In this document: positions 1 to 7,942 of the stretch, piece by piece
Position numbering within the stretch: the first letter of the stretch is position 1
Layout of the letters: the number at the start of each line of letters is the position of its first letter
Origin: JBBTCX01 sp964494205
GTDB taxonomy: Bacteria > Planctomycetota > Phycisphaerae > UBA1845
Length of the DNA stretch: 64,000 nt
NCBI GenBank assembly: GCA_964494205.1
Contig: CAZBRD010000019.1
Location: 1 to 64,000 of the forward strand
Reading direction: 5' to 3'
Notes under the pieces: model-generated
What the model was told of the DNA's origin: nothing
The model's database searches: none
What the model saw: the letters and a program-made list of their open reading frames with translations, nothing else
Made by a program: the position numbers and the translations under genes

Positions 1-85
1 ACCTGCGATCGAAGGCAGCCTGAGCCAGTTTCCCTATAAGGTGGAGCTATTTAGTCTTGAGCGGTTACAAACTGATCCTGCAAGG
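1..85. other. Window edge, no gene seen
   Basis: Short stretch downstream of the acyl-CoA dehydrogenase stop. I see no coding or RNA feature in it. Confidence 0.4.
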
Positions 86-1249
86 TTAGAACGCCGCCAC
101 GCCCGTAATCTCTCTCCCCACGATCAACTGATGAATCGACTCCGTGCCTTCGTAAGTGATCACGCTTTCGAGGTTCAGCATGTGTCGCACGGGCGAACAT
201 TCGACGCTGATGCCGCCGGCGCCGAGGAGGTCGCGGGCATCGCGGGCGATGTCGAGGCCGAGGCGAACGTTGTTCCACTTCGCGAGCGAGACCTGCGAAT
301 GGTGCATCTGGCCGAGGTCTTTCAGGCGACCGAGTTGCAGGGCGAGTAGTTGGCCGGTGGTGATGCGGCGGACCATATCAGCCAGGCGGACCTGGATCAG
401 CTGCTTATTGGCCAGCGGCCCGCCGAACAGGATGCGTTGCTTGGCGAACTCGAGGGCTTCGCGATAGCACGCGAGCGCTGCGCCGACACCGCCCCACGCG
501 ATGCCGTAACGTGCCTGCGTCAGGCAGCTCAGCGGCGCGCCGAGGCCCTCGGCCTTGGGCAGTTGATTACGCAGCGGAATCTTGCAATTGTCGAAGAACA
601 GCTCGCTGGTGATGCTCGCGCGGAGCGAGAACTTGTGCGGAATGTCGCGCGAGGTGAAACCCGGTGTGCCCTTCTCCACGAGGAACCCGCGAATGCCGCC
701 GTCGGTGTTCGCCCATACGACAGCGACGTCCGCGACGGTGCCGCTGGTGATCCACATCTTCGCGCCGTTGAGGATGAAGTCGCCGCCGCGCTTTTCGGCG
801 AACGTCTTCATCGCGCCGGGGTCGCTGCCGCCGTCGGGTTCGGTGAGGCCGAAGCAGCCGATTGCTTTGGCTTTGGCCATCTGCGGGAGCCATTGTTGAC
901 GTTGCTCGTCGGAGCCATAGGTGTGGATCGGGTACATGCACAGGCCGCTTTGCACGGAGGCGAAGCTGCGCACGCCGCTGTCGCCGCGCTCGAGCTCCTG
1001 CATGATGAGGCCATAGGCGACGTTGTTCAGGCCGGCACAACCGTAGTCCTGCAGCGTGGGGCCGAAGAGGCCAAGCTCCGCCATTTCGGGCACAAGCTCG
1101 CTGGGGAAGCGTTCGTGCTCGAAGCAATCGGCAATGATCGGCAGCACTTTGTCGTCGACGAAGCGGGCGACGGTGTCGCGCACCGCGCGTTCTTCTTCGC
1201 TGAGTAATGAATCGAAATTGTAGAAATCCGGCGTCTTGATATCAGGCAC
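86..1249 (-). CDS. Acyl-CoA dehydrogenase, glutaryl-CoA dehydrogenase type
   Basis: A 387-residue FAD-dependent acyl-CoA dehydrogenase, the usual length for the family. The closest match I recognise is glutaryl-CoA dehydrogenase, which oxidises and decarboxylates glutaryl-CoA to crotonyl-CoA in lysine/tryptophan breakdown. The sequence shows Arg94 in GVRSFASVQSGLCMYPI, where GCDH has its substrate carboxylate-binding Arg, and the catalytic base Glu367 in YEGTESIH. The FAD-contact stretch GCFGLTEPDGGSDP is also present. The start is GTG at 1249 with AAGGGAGA about seven bases upstream. It stands alone here, with no ETF or CoA-transferase gene nearby, so the substrate is inferred from the motifs. 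An isovaleryl or other short-chain acyl-CoA specificity is the alternative. Confidence 0.9.
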   Translation of the reverse strand: MPDIKTPDFYNFDSLLSEEERAVRDTVARFVDDKVLPIIADCFEHERFPSELVPEMAELGLFGPTLQDYGCAGLNNVAYGLIMQELERGDSGVRSFASVQSGLCMYPIHTYGSDEQRQQWLPQMAKAKAIGCFGLTEPDGGSDPGAMKTFAEKRGGDFILNGAKMWITSGTVADVAVVWANTDGGIRGFLVEKGTPGFTSRDIPHKFSLRASITSELFFDNCKIPLRNQLPKAEGLGAPLSCLTQARYGIAWGGVGAALACYREALEFAKQRILFGGPLANKQLIQVRLADMVRRITTGQLLALQLGRLKDLGQMHHSQVSLAKWNNVRLGLDIARDARDLLGAGGISVECSPVRHMLNLESVITYEGTESIHQLIVGREITGVAAF

Positions 1250-1372
1250 GAGGCATCTCCCTTGAATAAGTCACATCTTCCAAGGGGTGATGATAGTGAA
1301 AACGTCACAACGCCGTCAAAAAAGCGTTCGTTGGGCGTGTCTGATGGATCGTTTTGACAGGAGAAGCTGAGA

Positions 1373-2083
1373 TTAGGCTCTCAAGACAACCTTCTCGCCC
1401 ATGACCGCCGACGCGAGACGCGAAGCGATCCTCGGGCCCATCGTCTTAACCATGATCCAGCTGGCTGTGGACTTCCAGCCACGGCGTCGGCGGGCGGCGA
1501 AAGTTGGGGTGAGCAGGGGCAGCGAATCGGCGGTTTTCGCGATCGCGACCAAGGCGGTGTAGTTCTCGAGCATTTTGGAGGCAAGGTGCGGGAAGCGTGT
1601 GAAATCGCGACGGTTCCAGCCGCTGCGATGCGATTCATAGGGGTTACCCAGCACATTGTCCTTGGACGGGCAGTCAGCCGGAAACGTGAGTAGCAGGCAC
1701 TTGCTTGTGTGCGCCAGAAGTTTGTCCAGTAATTCGTTACCCACTGTCTTATCGAAGTGCTCGAGGACGTCTCCCATGATGATGATGTCGTACGTGCCGA
1801 GCCCGTCGATGATGTTGGTTACGTCGCCGATGTGAATGCGGTCGTAGAGATAGTCGTGCATCGGCGTGAGGTAGCGGTCAGTGGCTTCGATGCCCTCGAT
1901 GCGTGTCTTCCATTGTTGTTTGGGGTACTCGTCGAGCGACTGCATGTTCCAGATGTCGGTGTATTCGCGGAAGAGAAAGCCGTACTTGCCGAACCCCACG
2001 CCGACATCGAGCACCGAGCACGGGCGAAGTTGTCGCGCGACGCTGGCGATGATCGGAACGCAATAGGGAACGCTGGTTGGCAT
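1373..2083 (-). CDS. SAM-dependent methyltransferase (class I)
   Basis: Class I methyltransferase-like protein. Motif I is VLDVGVGFGKYG, followed by an acidic strand (GIEATDRYL) and the post-motif DIIIMGDVLEHFD, the layout of SAM-binding Rossmann methyltransferases. The C-terminal 60 residues are basic and not conserved-looking. The frame is open to a TTG at 2131 (252 residues), but the ATG at 2083 (MPTSVPYC) lies just before the first conserved residues and has AGGG upstream, so I prefer it. The substrate cannot be read from the sequence. The neighbours (acyl-CoA dehydrogenase, nucleotidyltransferase) do not suggest a pathway. Methyltransferases like this often act on sugars or lipids in surface polymer synthesis. 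Confidence 0.75.
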   Translation of the reverse strand: MPTSVPYCVPIIASVARQLRPCSVLDVGVGFGKYGFLFREYTDIWNMQSLDEYPKQQWKTRIEGIEATDRYLTPMHDYLYDRIHIGDVTNIIDGLGTYDIIIMGDVLEHFDKTVGNELLDKLLAHTSKCLLLTFPADCPSKDNVLGNPYESHRSGWNRRDFTRFPHLASKMLENYTALVAIAKTADSLPLLTPTFAARRRRGWKSTASWIMVKTMGPRIASRLASAVMGEKVVLRA

Positions 2084-2203
2084 TGTGATTGAACCCTGTT
2101 CGTTTTCTATACAGACTGCGCGACAATTCAAATGAGTTATCGGCCATGACAGAGGGGAACTATTGTTGTCGGCGAGTCTTGGACCACTCTGCCACGGAAG
2201 GGT

Positions 2204-2743
2204 CTACCTCTCGCGCTGAATGGCTTGGGCCAGCTTCTTGAATTCCGTTCGGATTCCGCGAGCCAGCTTCGAGGCGAACATGGGGCTCAGACGGTGATGG
2301 CGGATCAAGCCTATCACGTCAGCCAAGTCTTGCGCGCGAAGTGGGTCGCGCAAACCAAGGGTAAGTTTCATATTGATGAGGTCGACGAGGTTTGCCACGC
2401 GAATGCCGTCTACTTCATCGGTCTTGCCGAGTGGCACGCGAATCTGATCGATGAGAACCAGGTGGACGGGCACGTTGGCTTTGCGGAACTCGCGGCGCGA
2501 AGCGTCGAAGTCAAACCCTGCGCGTTTGAGTGCCGTGCCAACGTCCTCGATCGGCTGTGGCACCAGCACATCGACATCGTTGGTTGTGCGAACGTGGCCA
2601 TGCAAAACAACCGCGACGCCCCCGATGATGGCTGCATCGATCCCGGCGTCGCGAAGCACTCGCGACACCTCGCGGGCGACGTCCAGAATGGCTCCGCGAC
2701 CATCCAATATCAGCAAAGCCTCATCACGCAGGGAACGGATCAT
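2204..2743 (-). CDS. Nucleotidyltransferase-fold protein (MNT/AbiEii-like)
   Basis: About 179 residues with the nucleotidyltransferase signature: IIGGVAVVLHGHVRTTNDVDVLV gives the G[GS]-x9-DxD pattern of the pol-beta superfamily, and HLVLIDQIRV could supply a third acidic residue. The mid-section VANLVDLINMKL is typical of small stand-alone nucleotidyltransferases related to MNT and AbiEii toxins. No HEPN or AbiEi-type antitoxin partner lies beside it, so a toxin role is not supported here. The start may be GTG at 2749 or ATG at 2743; neither has a strong ribosome site. The function is predicted only at fold level. Confidence 0.7.
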   Translation of the reverse strand: MIRSLRDEALLILDGRGAILDVAREVSRVLRDAGIDAAIIGGVAVVLHGHVRTTNDVDVLVPQPIEDVGTALKRAGFDFDASRREFRKANVPVHLVLIDQIRVPLGKTDEVDGIRVANLVDLINMKLTLGLRDPLRAQDLADVIGLIRHHRLSPMFASKLARGIRTEFKKLAQAIQRER

Positions 2744-2941
2744 AAACACTCATCGGCTGATTTGACGCCATCATATCGCGTACTTTGGCTGGAAACCATG
2801 CGGATTGGAATCAACAGCGTATTCCGGGTACAATCTTCGCCTTGAAACGCCTGTCGATGACGCCATCGATTTGCGCGAATACGCAATGGTTCCTTCCGCG
2901 AGAGCTTGATCGCTTCGGACGGCGGGACATCGAGAAAGAAC

Positions 2942-5035
2942 ATGTATTCCGACAAACCTACACGCGGAAGCGCGACTTCACCACTTGTTCAAATAGCTAT
3001 TCCAGGTGCGTTCACGCCGCTGCCGCCGCGCCGACTCGAATATCAGTACCGCAACCGCAAGAGGGCAGATCTCCATCAGAGCCGAGAGCGCGAGCGACCG
3101 GTTACGGTATTGCCACAACCTCTGCCCATGTCGCGCGACGAAATGCTCGCGCGCGGATGGGATGAGGTCGATGTCGTCATCGTCACCGGCGACGCGTACA
3201 TCGATCACCCCAGTTTCGCGATGGCGATCCTCGGCCGTGTACTAGAGGCTTACGGCTATCGCGTGGCGATACTCTCGCAACCTGATTGGCACTCCTGCGA
3301 ACCGTGGAAGACGTTTGGCCGTCCGCGACTCTTCTTCGCGATCAGCGCGGGCAACATGGACTCGATGATCAACCTCTACACGGCCAACCGCAAGGTGCGA
3401 AACGACGACGCGTATTCGCCGGGCGGAAGAATCGGTCTGCGGCCGGAGCGGGCGACGCTGCCTTACTGCCACCGCGCGAGAGAAGCTTACAAGGGCGTGC
3501 CGATCATCGCGGGCGGTGTCGAAGCCAGTCTGCGCCGACTCGCGCATTACGATTATTGGAGCGACACGGTCAAGCGATCGATCCTGCTTGATGCAAAGGC
3601 TGACCTCGTCATGTTCGGCATGGGCGAGTCAGCCATTGTCGAAATCGCTCAGCGGCTCGACGCGGGTGAAATGATGCGCGATCTTCGCAACATGCGCGGG
3701 GTGGCCTATGCATTACCTGCGAGCGAGCAACCGCCAGCGGGTGCCAATGTTATGGCACTGCCTTCCTTTGAAGAGACTAAGGCTGATCGCGTTGCGTTTG
3801 CCGAAGCTACGCGTCGTATTCACCTCGAAACAAATCCATATAACGCGAGAACGCTCGTGCAATGGCATGACAGGCAGGCGATTGTCTGCAATCCGCCGCG
3901 ACTCCCTGAGTCGCAAGAGGCGATGGATTTCTATTACGGTTTGCCATACACGCGCAAGCCGCACCCGAGCTACAAGGAACCGATCCCCGCGTTTCAGGTC
4001 GTGAAAGACAGCGTGACGATCATGCGCGGGTGCTTTGGCGGTTGCGTGTATTGCTCGATCACCACGCATCAAGGTCGCATCATTCAATCGCGCAGCAAGC
4101 AGTCGATCGTGAATGAGGTCGCGAGTCTTGGTGCTGATCCGGAGTTCAAAGGCACCGTCAGCGACATCGGCGGCCCGACTGCCAACATGTACGAAATGCG
4201 ATGCATCAAGCCGGAGGTGGAGGCTATGTGCCGCAGGCTGTCATGCGTGCACCCGACGATGTGCAAACTGCTGGGTACCGAACACGGCCCGCTCATCGAC
4301 GTCATGCGCGAGTCGCGCAAGCAGAAGGGCGTGAAGAAAGTGTTGGTCGCCAGCGGCGTGCGCATGGACCTCGCACAGCTCTCACCCGACTACATGCACG
4401 AACTGGCTGCGCACCACGTCGGCGGCCATCTGAAGGTCGCACCGGAGCACACCGACGACAAAACGCTGCATGTGATGAAGCGGCCAACGCTCGACAACTT
4501 CAACCGTTTCGCCGACATCTTCCGCGACGAGTCGAAAAAATCCGGCAAGAAGCAATTCCTCGTGCCGTATTTCATCTCCGCCCACCCGGGCAGCGACCTC
4601 AACTCGATGATCGACCTCGCGGTGTTTCTCAAGGAGCAGGGCTACAAGCCGGAGCAGGTGCAGGATTTTATTCCCGCTCCGTTCGACATCGCCGCGTGCA
4701 TGTATCACACCGGCCTCGACCCGTTCACGAAAAAGGAAGTGCCGATCGCCAAGCACCTCCGCGACCGCAAGCTGCAACGGGCTCTGCTGCAATTCTTCAA
4801 ACCGGAGAACTACTTCACGGTGCGGAAAGTGTTACTCCAGGCCGGCCGACAGGATTTGATCGGCGAAGGCTGCCACGCGCTGATTCCCGCGCACCCGCCT
4901 AAAGAGGCGTTGGCTGACCGCCGCCACCGCGCGAACATCGAAGCACGCGATGGGGATCATGTGCATTCGAAGCAGCGGATGCCGAACGCGGGGTATAGGC
5001 CCAAAAGAGCAACGCAGAGAAGGCGAGAAGTATGA
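2942..5035 (+). CDS. ygiQ: YgiQ family radical SAM protein
   Basis: Large radical SAM protein of the YgiQ (UPF0313) family. The N-terminal cobalamin-binding-like region reads VDVVIVTGDAYIDHPSFAMAILGRVLE and the [4Fe-4S] motif CxxxCxxC is Cys364, Cys368 and Cys371 (numbered from the 2942 ATG) in GCFGGCVYCSITTHQG. The family's conserved VSDIGGPTANMY and LKVAPEHT blocks follow. The biochemical role of YgiQ is not established. The start is uncertain: the frame is open to TTG 2906, ATG 2942 has a weak GAGAAAG site, and ATG 3128 (MSRDEM) falls where shorter family members begin. The first 60 residues from 2942 are basic and low complexity and cover a palindromic repeat, so they may be leader rather than protein. 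Confidence 0.92.
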   Translation: MYSDKPTRGSATSPLVQIAIPGAFTPLPPRRLEYQYRNRKRADLHQSRERERPVTVLPQPLPMSRDEMLARGWDEVDVVIVTGDAYIDHPSFAMAILGRVLEAYGYRVAILSQPDWHSCEPWKTFGRPRLFFAISAGNMDSMINLYTANRKVRNDDAYSPGGRIGLRPERATLPYCHRAREAYKGVPIIAGGVEASLRRLAHYDYWSDTVKRSILLDAKADLVMFGMGESAIVEIAQRLDAGEMMRDLRNMRGVAYALPASEQPPAGANVMALPSFEETKADRVAFAEATRRIHLETNPYNARTLVQWHDRQAIVCNPPRLPESQEAMDFYYGLPYTRKPHPSYKEPIPAFQVVKDSVTIMRGCFGGCVYCSITTHQGRIIQSRSKQSIVNEVASLGADPEFKGTVSDIGGPTANMYEMRCIKPEVEAMCRRLSCVHPTMCKLLGTEHGPLIDVMRESRKQKGVKKVLVASGVRMDLAQLSPDYMHELAAHHVGGHLKVAPEHTDDKTLHVMKRPTLDNFNRFADIFRDESKKSGKKQFLVPYFISAHPGSDLNSMIDLAVFLKEQGYKPEQVQDFIPAPFDIAACMYHTGLDPFTKKEVPIAKHLRDRKLQRALLQFFKPENYFTVRKVLLQAGRQDLIGEGCHALIPAHPPKEALADRRHRANIEARDGDHVHSKQRMPNAGYRPKRATQRRREV
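3043..3113 (+). repeat. Palindromic repeat, copy 1 (in ygiQ 5' region)
   Basis: Bases 3045-3058 pair with 3100-3113 (12 of 14, one more as G-U). The 27 bases from 3043 match 21 of 27 bases at 35213-35239 inside the ROK kinase gene, so this is one element seen twice. I recall similar ACCGCGACCG..AGGGAGCGG sequences in other planctomycete genomes, but could not check. Confidence 0.55.
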
Positions 5036-5101
5036 GGCACAAGCGAGTGGCCCATATCGCCCCACAATCCGCAAAGCAGTATAATCCAGTGGGAGGTGTT
5101 T

Positions 5102-5308
5102 ATGCGTTCAGTCGTTCTGCGGCGCGGCGAAGATCAATACTGGATCGCCGAATGTCCTTCTCTGCCCGGTTGCATCACACAAGGCACGACTAAAGCTGAA
5201 GCTATTTCCAACATCAAAGAAGCGATCGAAGGTTGGATCGAGACGATGCAGGCGCACGGCCAACCGATTCCTGAAGAGGACTTCGAAACTCAAGTGGTTT
5301 GCTTGTGA
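5102..5308 (+). CDS. hicB: HicB family antitoxin
   Basis: A 68-residue HicB-type antitoxin. The conserved core WIAECPSLPGCITQGTTKAE followed by AISNIKEAIEGWIE is the partial RNase-H-fold HicB domain that binds and blocks the HicA mRNA interferase. It lacks a C-terminal HTH or ribbon-helix-helix domain, as in short HicB forms. ATG at 5102 is chosen over GTG 5096 because GGGAG at 5091-5095 is correctly spaced for the ATG. The next frame, hicA, overlaps its stop codon (GTGA), so the two would be translationally coupled. hicA is interrupted, so this antitoxin may be an orphan. Confidence 0.88.
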   Translation: MRSVVLRRGEDQYWIAECPSLPGCITQGTTKAEAISNIKEAIEGWIETMQAHGQPIPEEDFETQVVCL

Positions 5309-5526
5309 GTAAGCGCCCCGTCATATCCGGTCGCGATCTCGTAGGTGTCCTGGCGTAATTTGGCTTCGTGTTCGACCGTCAAAAAGGAAGTCACATAATC
5401 CTCTTTCGTCACGATCCACCTGCTACGCTTTCAGTGCCCGATCATCGTGAACTGGACAGAGGTACGCTTCGCGCACTCCTGCGACAAGCTGGAATTACAC
5501 CGGATGAGTTGGCGAGATTGCTTTGA
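5305..5526 (+). pseudogene. hicA: HicA mRNA interferase toxin, in-frame stop
   Basis: Reading from GTG 5305 gives a near-perfect HicA: SKRPVISGRDLVGVLA, then TAA at 5356-5358 (codon 18), then FGFVFDRQKGSHIILFRHDP, LSVPDHRELDRGTLRALLRQ and AGITPDELARLL before the real stop at 5524. The frame is unbroken apart from that one TAA, which sits where HicA proteins normally have Lys (LKKLGF). The catalytic His is retained in QKGSHIIL. The simplest reading is a single-base nonsense mutation that inactivates the toxin. An internal GTG at 5368 could start a truncated product lacking the first strand. A sequencing error at one base is the main alternative. Confidence 0.85.
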
Positions 5527-5562
5527 AAGAGGTTCTCTCGTGAACCTAGATCCTCCAACAAT

Positions 5563-6021
5563 TTACGTCTTTCCGATCAAGTAAGTTGCCCCCACCCCAA
5601 ACCCCTCTTCCGGCGTGCCGTAAAATGTCCCGTTCGGAAAAACGCACGGAGAGTACTTCTCATTGCTGTAGGTGAAAAACGCAAGCGACCATTGCTCTTC
5701 ATTACCAAAGTATCGCAAGCGGCAAAGATGCGTCGGTGTGTGGCGGAGTCGTTCAGTCGATTGTTCGCGCGTTTCGTGCCACTCTTTCGGCGGCCAATCA
5801 GGTGGAATTTCTGGTTCGGTGTACGCATCAATGTAGCAATACTGACCGCGAAATCGGATGCCCAATCGAATGAATTTCCCGCCATAGTTTTGATTGGCGA
5901 ATATCTCTATACGTATTCGAACACGTTCAGCCACGTCTTCGGGAACCTTGATCCCGCCGACGTGAGGGTCGCGCGGTGCCCACACCCGATTTCTGGATTT
6001 CTTTACTGTTTCCTTTGCCAT
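5563..6021 (-). CDS. Conserved hypothetical protein
   Basis: About 152 residues from ATG 6021; the frame is open to a TTG at 6063. It has no signal peptide or membrane segment. Aromatic- and Pro-rich blocks such as RFRGQYCYIDAYTEP, THLCRLRYFGNEEQWSLAFF and NGTFYGTPEEGFGVGATYL look conserved rather than random, and I believe similar proteins occur in planctomycetes and cyanobacteria, without an assigned function. The N-terminus is basic (MAKETVKKSRNR). It lies convergent to the hicBA remnant and divergent from the transporter gene. No catalytic motif is apparent. Confidence 0.7.
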   Translation of the reverse strand: MAKETVKKSRNRVWAPRDPHVGGIKVPEDVAERVRIRIEIFANQNYGGKFIRLGIRFRGQYCYIDAYTEPEIPPDWPPKEWHETREQSTERLRHTPTHLCRLRYFGNEEQWSLAFFTYSNEKYSPCVFPNGTFYGTPEEGFGVGATYLIGKT

Positions 6022-6139
6022 ACGTCGAACTCGACGAAGTTGAAAAATCTGACTTCCGTGCAAGATTGCAATGTCCGAGGCAAAGATCCTGCCGACTTGA
6101 ATGCTACACCTACGACGGACGAACCGCTATAACTTCCCG

Positions 6140-7093
6140 ATGCTCAGCAGCCTTCCAATCGATATCGGCTACATCGCCGGTCTCTCCGTCTCCATCCTGT
6201 GGACGTTTACCACGCTTTTCTTTACGGCTGCGAGCAAGCGCATCGGGCCGGCGATGGTCAATGCGGCGCGGCCGACGGTCGCGCTGATTCTCCACGCCAT
6301 CACGCATCGCGCGATCACCGGTCACTGGGTGCCCGACGCGCGATCGCAGCAGGTGCTTTACCTCTGCACGTCCGGACTCATCGGGCTCACCATCGGCGAT
6401 CTGTGCATCTTTCAGGCATTCTTGAGCATCGGACCGCGACGCGCTTTGCTCGTGCAGACCACCGCGCCGATTCTCGCAGCCATGTTCGGGTGGATCGCAC
6501 TCGGCGAAACGCTGAGCCTGCAATCGTGGCTCGGCATCGGCCTCACGCTCGCGGGCATCGCGTGGGTTATTCGCGAGCGCACGGTCGCCGCTGTTGAAGA
6601 GAATACTCATCACGTCCGTTGGGGATACGCACTCGCGCTGGCGGCTGCCCTTTGCCAATCGGCTGGATTGATGCTCAGCAAGAAGGGCATGGGGCACGGC
6701 TGGCTGTCGGACGATCAGCACATGCTTCCGCAGACAGCCACGCTACTACGCATGACCTTTGCGGTCCTCGGCATGATTCCGATTCTGCTGATTCGCTCTT
6801 ACCGCGAGCGCCGCCGCGAAGGGCTTGTGAAACCGGTCGCAGTTCCCGGAGCGATGCAACTTGGGCTTCTCTTTGCAAGCTGCGGCGCGGTGACGGGGCC
6901 GTTCCTCGGCGTTTGGCTCTCACTCATCTCAGCCAACCGCGTAAAGCTCGGCATCGCCCAAACGCTGCTCTCGCTGGCACCGGTCGCGATCCTGCCTTTC
7001 GCGAAGTGGCTGTACAAGGAACACATCAGCTTGCGAGCGATCGCGGGAACTTTGCTGGCGATTGTCGGTGTGGCTGTCCTTTGTCTGGATTAA
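6140..7093 (+). CDS. DMT superfamily transporter, EamA domain
   Basis: About 317 residues with ten predicted hydrophobic segments in two repeats of five, as in EamA/RhaT drug-metabolite transporters. Typical family features are TIGDLCIFQAFLSIGPRRALLVQTTAPILAAMFGWIALGE in the first half and the matching ANRVKLGIAQTLLSLAPVAILPF with LRAIAGTLLAIVGVAVL at the end. It would sit in the inner membrane and move small metabolites; the substrate is unknown. The start is either ATG 6101 or ATG 6140, and neither has a clear ribosome site. I prefer 6140 because the first membrane segment follows at once. Confidence 0.85.
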   Translation: MLSSLPIDIGYIAGLSVSILWTFTTLFFTAASKRIGPAMVNAARPTVALILHAITHRAITGHWVPDARSQQVLYLCTSGLIGLTIGDLCIFQAFLSIGPRRALLVQTTAPILAAMFGWIALGETLSLQSWLGIGLTLAGIAWVIRERTVAAVEENTHHVRWGYALALAAALCQSAGLMLSKKGMGHGWLSDDQHMLPQTATLLRMTFAVLGMIPILLIRSYRERRREGLVKPVAVPGAMQLGLLFASCGAVTGPFLGVWLSLISANRVKLGIAQTLLSLAPVAILPFAKWLYKEHISLRAIAGTLLAIVGVAVLCLD

Positions 7094-7120
7094 GGTAACA
7101 CGGAGAATGTCTCGGTCACT

Positions 7121-7175
7121 TGTAGCGTCGGGGCTTGTCCTCGGCGCAACGTCACCCACAAGGGGTGACGCTACA
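7121..7175. repeat. Intergenic nested inverted repeat
   Basis: The outer arms are TGTAGCGTC at 7121 and GACGCTACA ending at 7175. A second perfect 7-base stem (GTCACCC/GGGTGAC) lies inside at 7151-7169. This is a REP-like hairpin after the transporter gene and could also end its transcript, although no T-run follows. Confidence 0.5.
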
Positions 7176-7261
7176 CTTGATTGATGCATTAATTCTCCTT
7201 GTTCGCAGTGGAACCGAACGCGGCCTGCGATCGTCAAAGATGACGTTCGGCTGAGCCAACG

Positions 7262-7873
7262 ATGACAATTCGATCGCGGTCAATTCTGCTTGGTTGTATC
7301 GCGCTGCTTGGCGCGGGGGCACTTCTGTATTGGTGCGTTCCCACGTTGTGGTGGTCGAAGATACGTTCGGAACAAGCAAACGTACTTTTGAACTCGTCTT
7401 ATCGTCCTGCGAAATCAAAAAACGATACGAGGTCGAATGTTGCTGAACCGACGCCGGATGCGAAGGCTGAAGGAAACCTTCCGCCCGCTGAAACTTTGCA
7501 AGACAAGTCGAAGCAATTTCTGTGTATTGAGTACGTCGCTGGTGCCGATGCGGCTGTGTGGGCGAAGATTGGCGCAAAGATGCGCGGACTGGTCTTGCAA
7601 GGAGAAATGGCTGAAGAAGTTTCGTTTGCGGCCGAAGCAGCAGATGTTTGTGTTCCCCTCAACAAGACATATCGATCAGTAGAGAAGATCCGTATCGTAC
7701 TTCACACAGAAATCGTCAGGGATGGCGAGATCGTTGAAGGCGGAATGTGGATGTACTTTGGACGGACGCGAACATCGCCCTCGCTTGATCAAAGCGAAAC
7801 GCAGTTGTGGACCTCGACAAGCGAGTTTAAAAAGGAATTCAAGGCCAAGCATCGATTAACGCCGCCGGGGTGA
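7262..7873 (+). CDS. Hypothetical membrane-anchored protein
   Basis: A 203-residue protein with one N-terminal hydrophobic segment (residues about 8-25, ILLGCIALLGAGALLYWCV) acting as signal anchor, then a soluble periplasmic-facing part. There is a low-complexity linker at residues 45-80. A beta-rich region follows (KIGAKMRGLVLQGEMAEEVSFAAEAADVCVPL, then IRIVLHTEIVRDGEIVEGGMWMYFGR). I recognise no family. It stands alone between the transporter and a convergent lipoprotein gene. Confidence 0.6.
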   Translation: MTIRSRSILLGCIALLGAGALLYWCVPTLWWSKIRSEQANVLLNSSYRPAKSKNDTRSNVAEPTPDAKAEGNLPPAETLQDKSKQFLCIEYVAGADAAVWAKIGAKMRGLVLQGEMAEEVSFAAEAADVCVPLNKTYRSVEKIRIVLHTEIVRDGEIVEGGMWMYFGRTRTSPSLDQSETQLWTSTSEFKKEFKAKHRLTPPG

Positions 7874-7942
7874 GATTAGGCGAACATTCTTGAGTGGCGC
7901 TCTTAGAGGACGAACACGAATACCTGAAGTAGATTCTATTTG

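Noticed and set aside
350..1207. Long plus-strand open frame (285 codons)
   Set aside because: It is antisense to the acyl-CoA dehydrogenase gene, which has full family motifs and a ribosome site. The antisense frame shows no domain.
2204..2743. MNT-HEPN or AbiE toxin-antitoxin pair
   Set aside because: Only the nucleotidyltransferase half is present; neither neighbouring gene is a HEPN or AbiEi protein.
4201..4902. Plus-strand frame within ygiQ
   Set aside because: Arg/His-rich out-of-frame translation of conserved YgiQ sequence.
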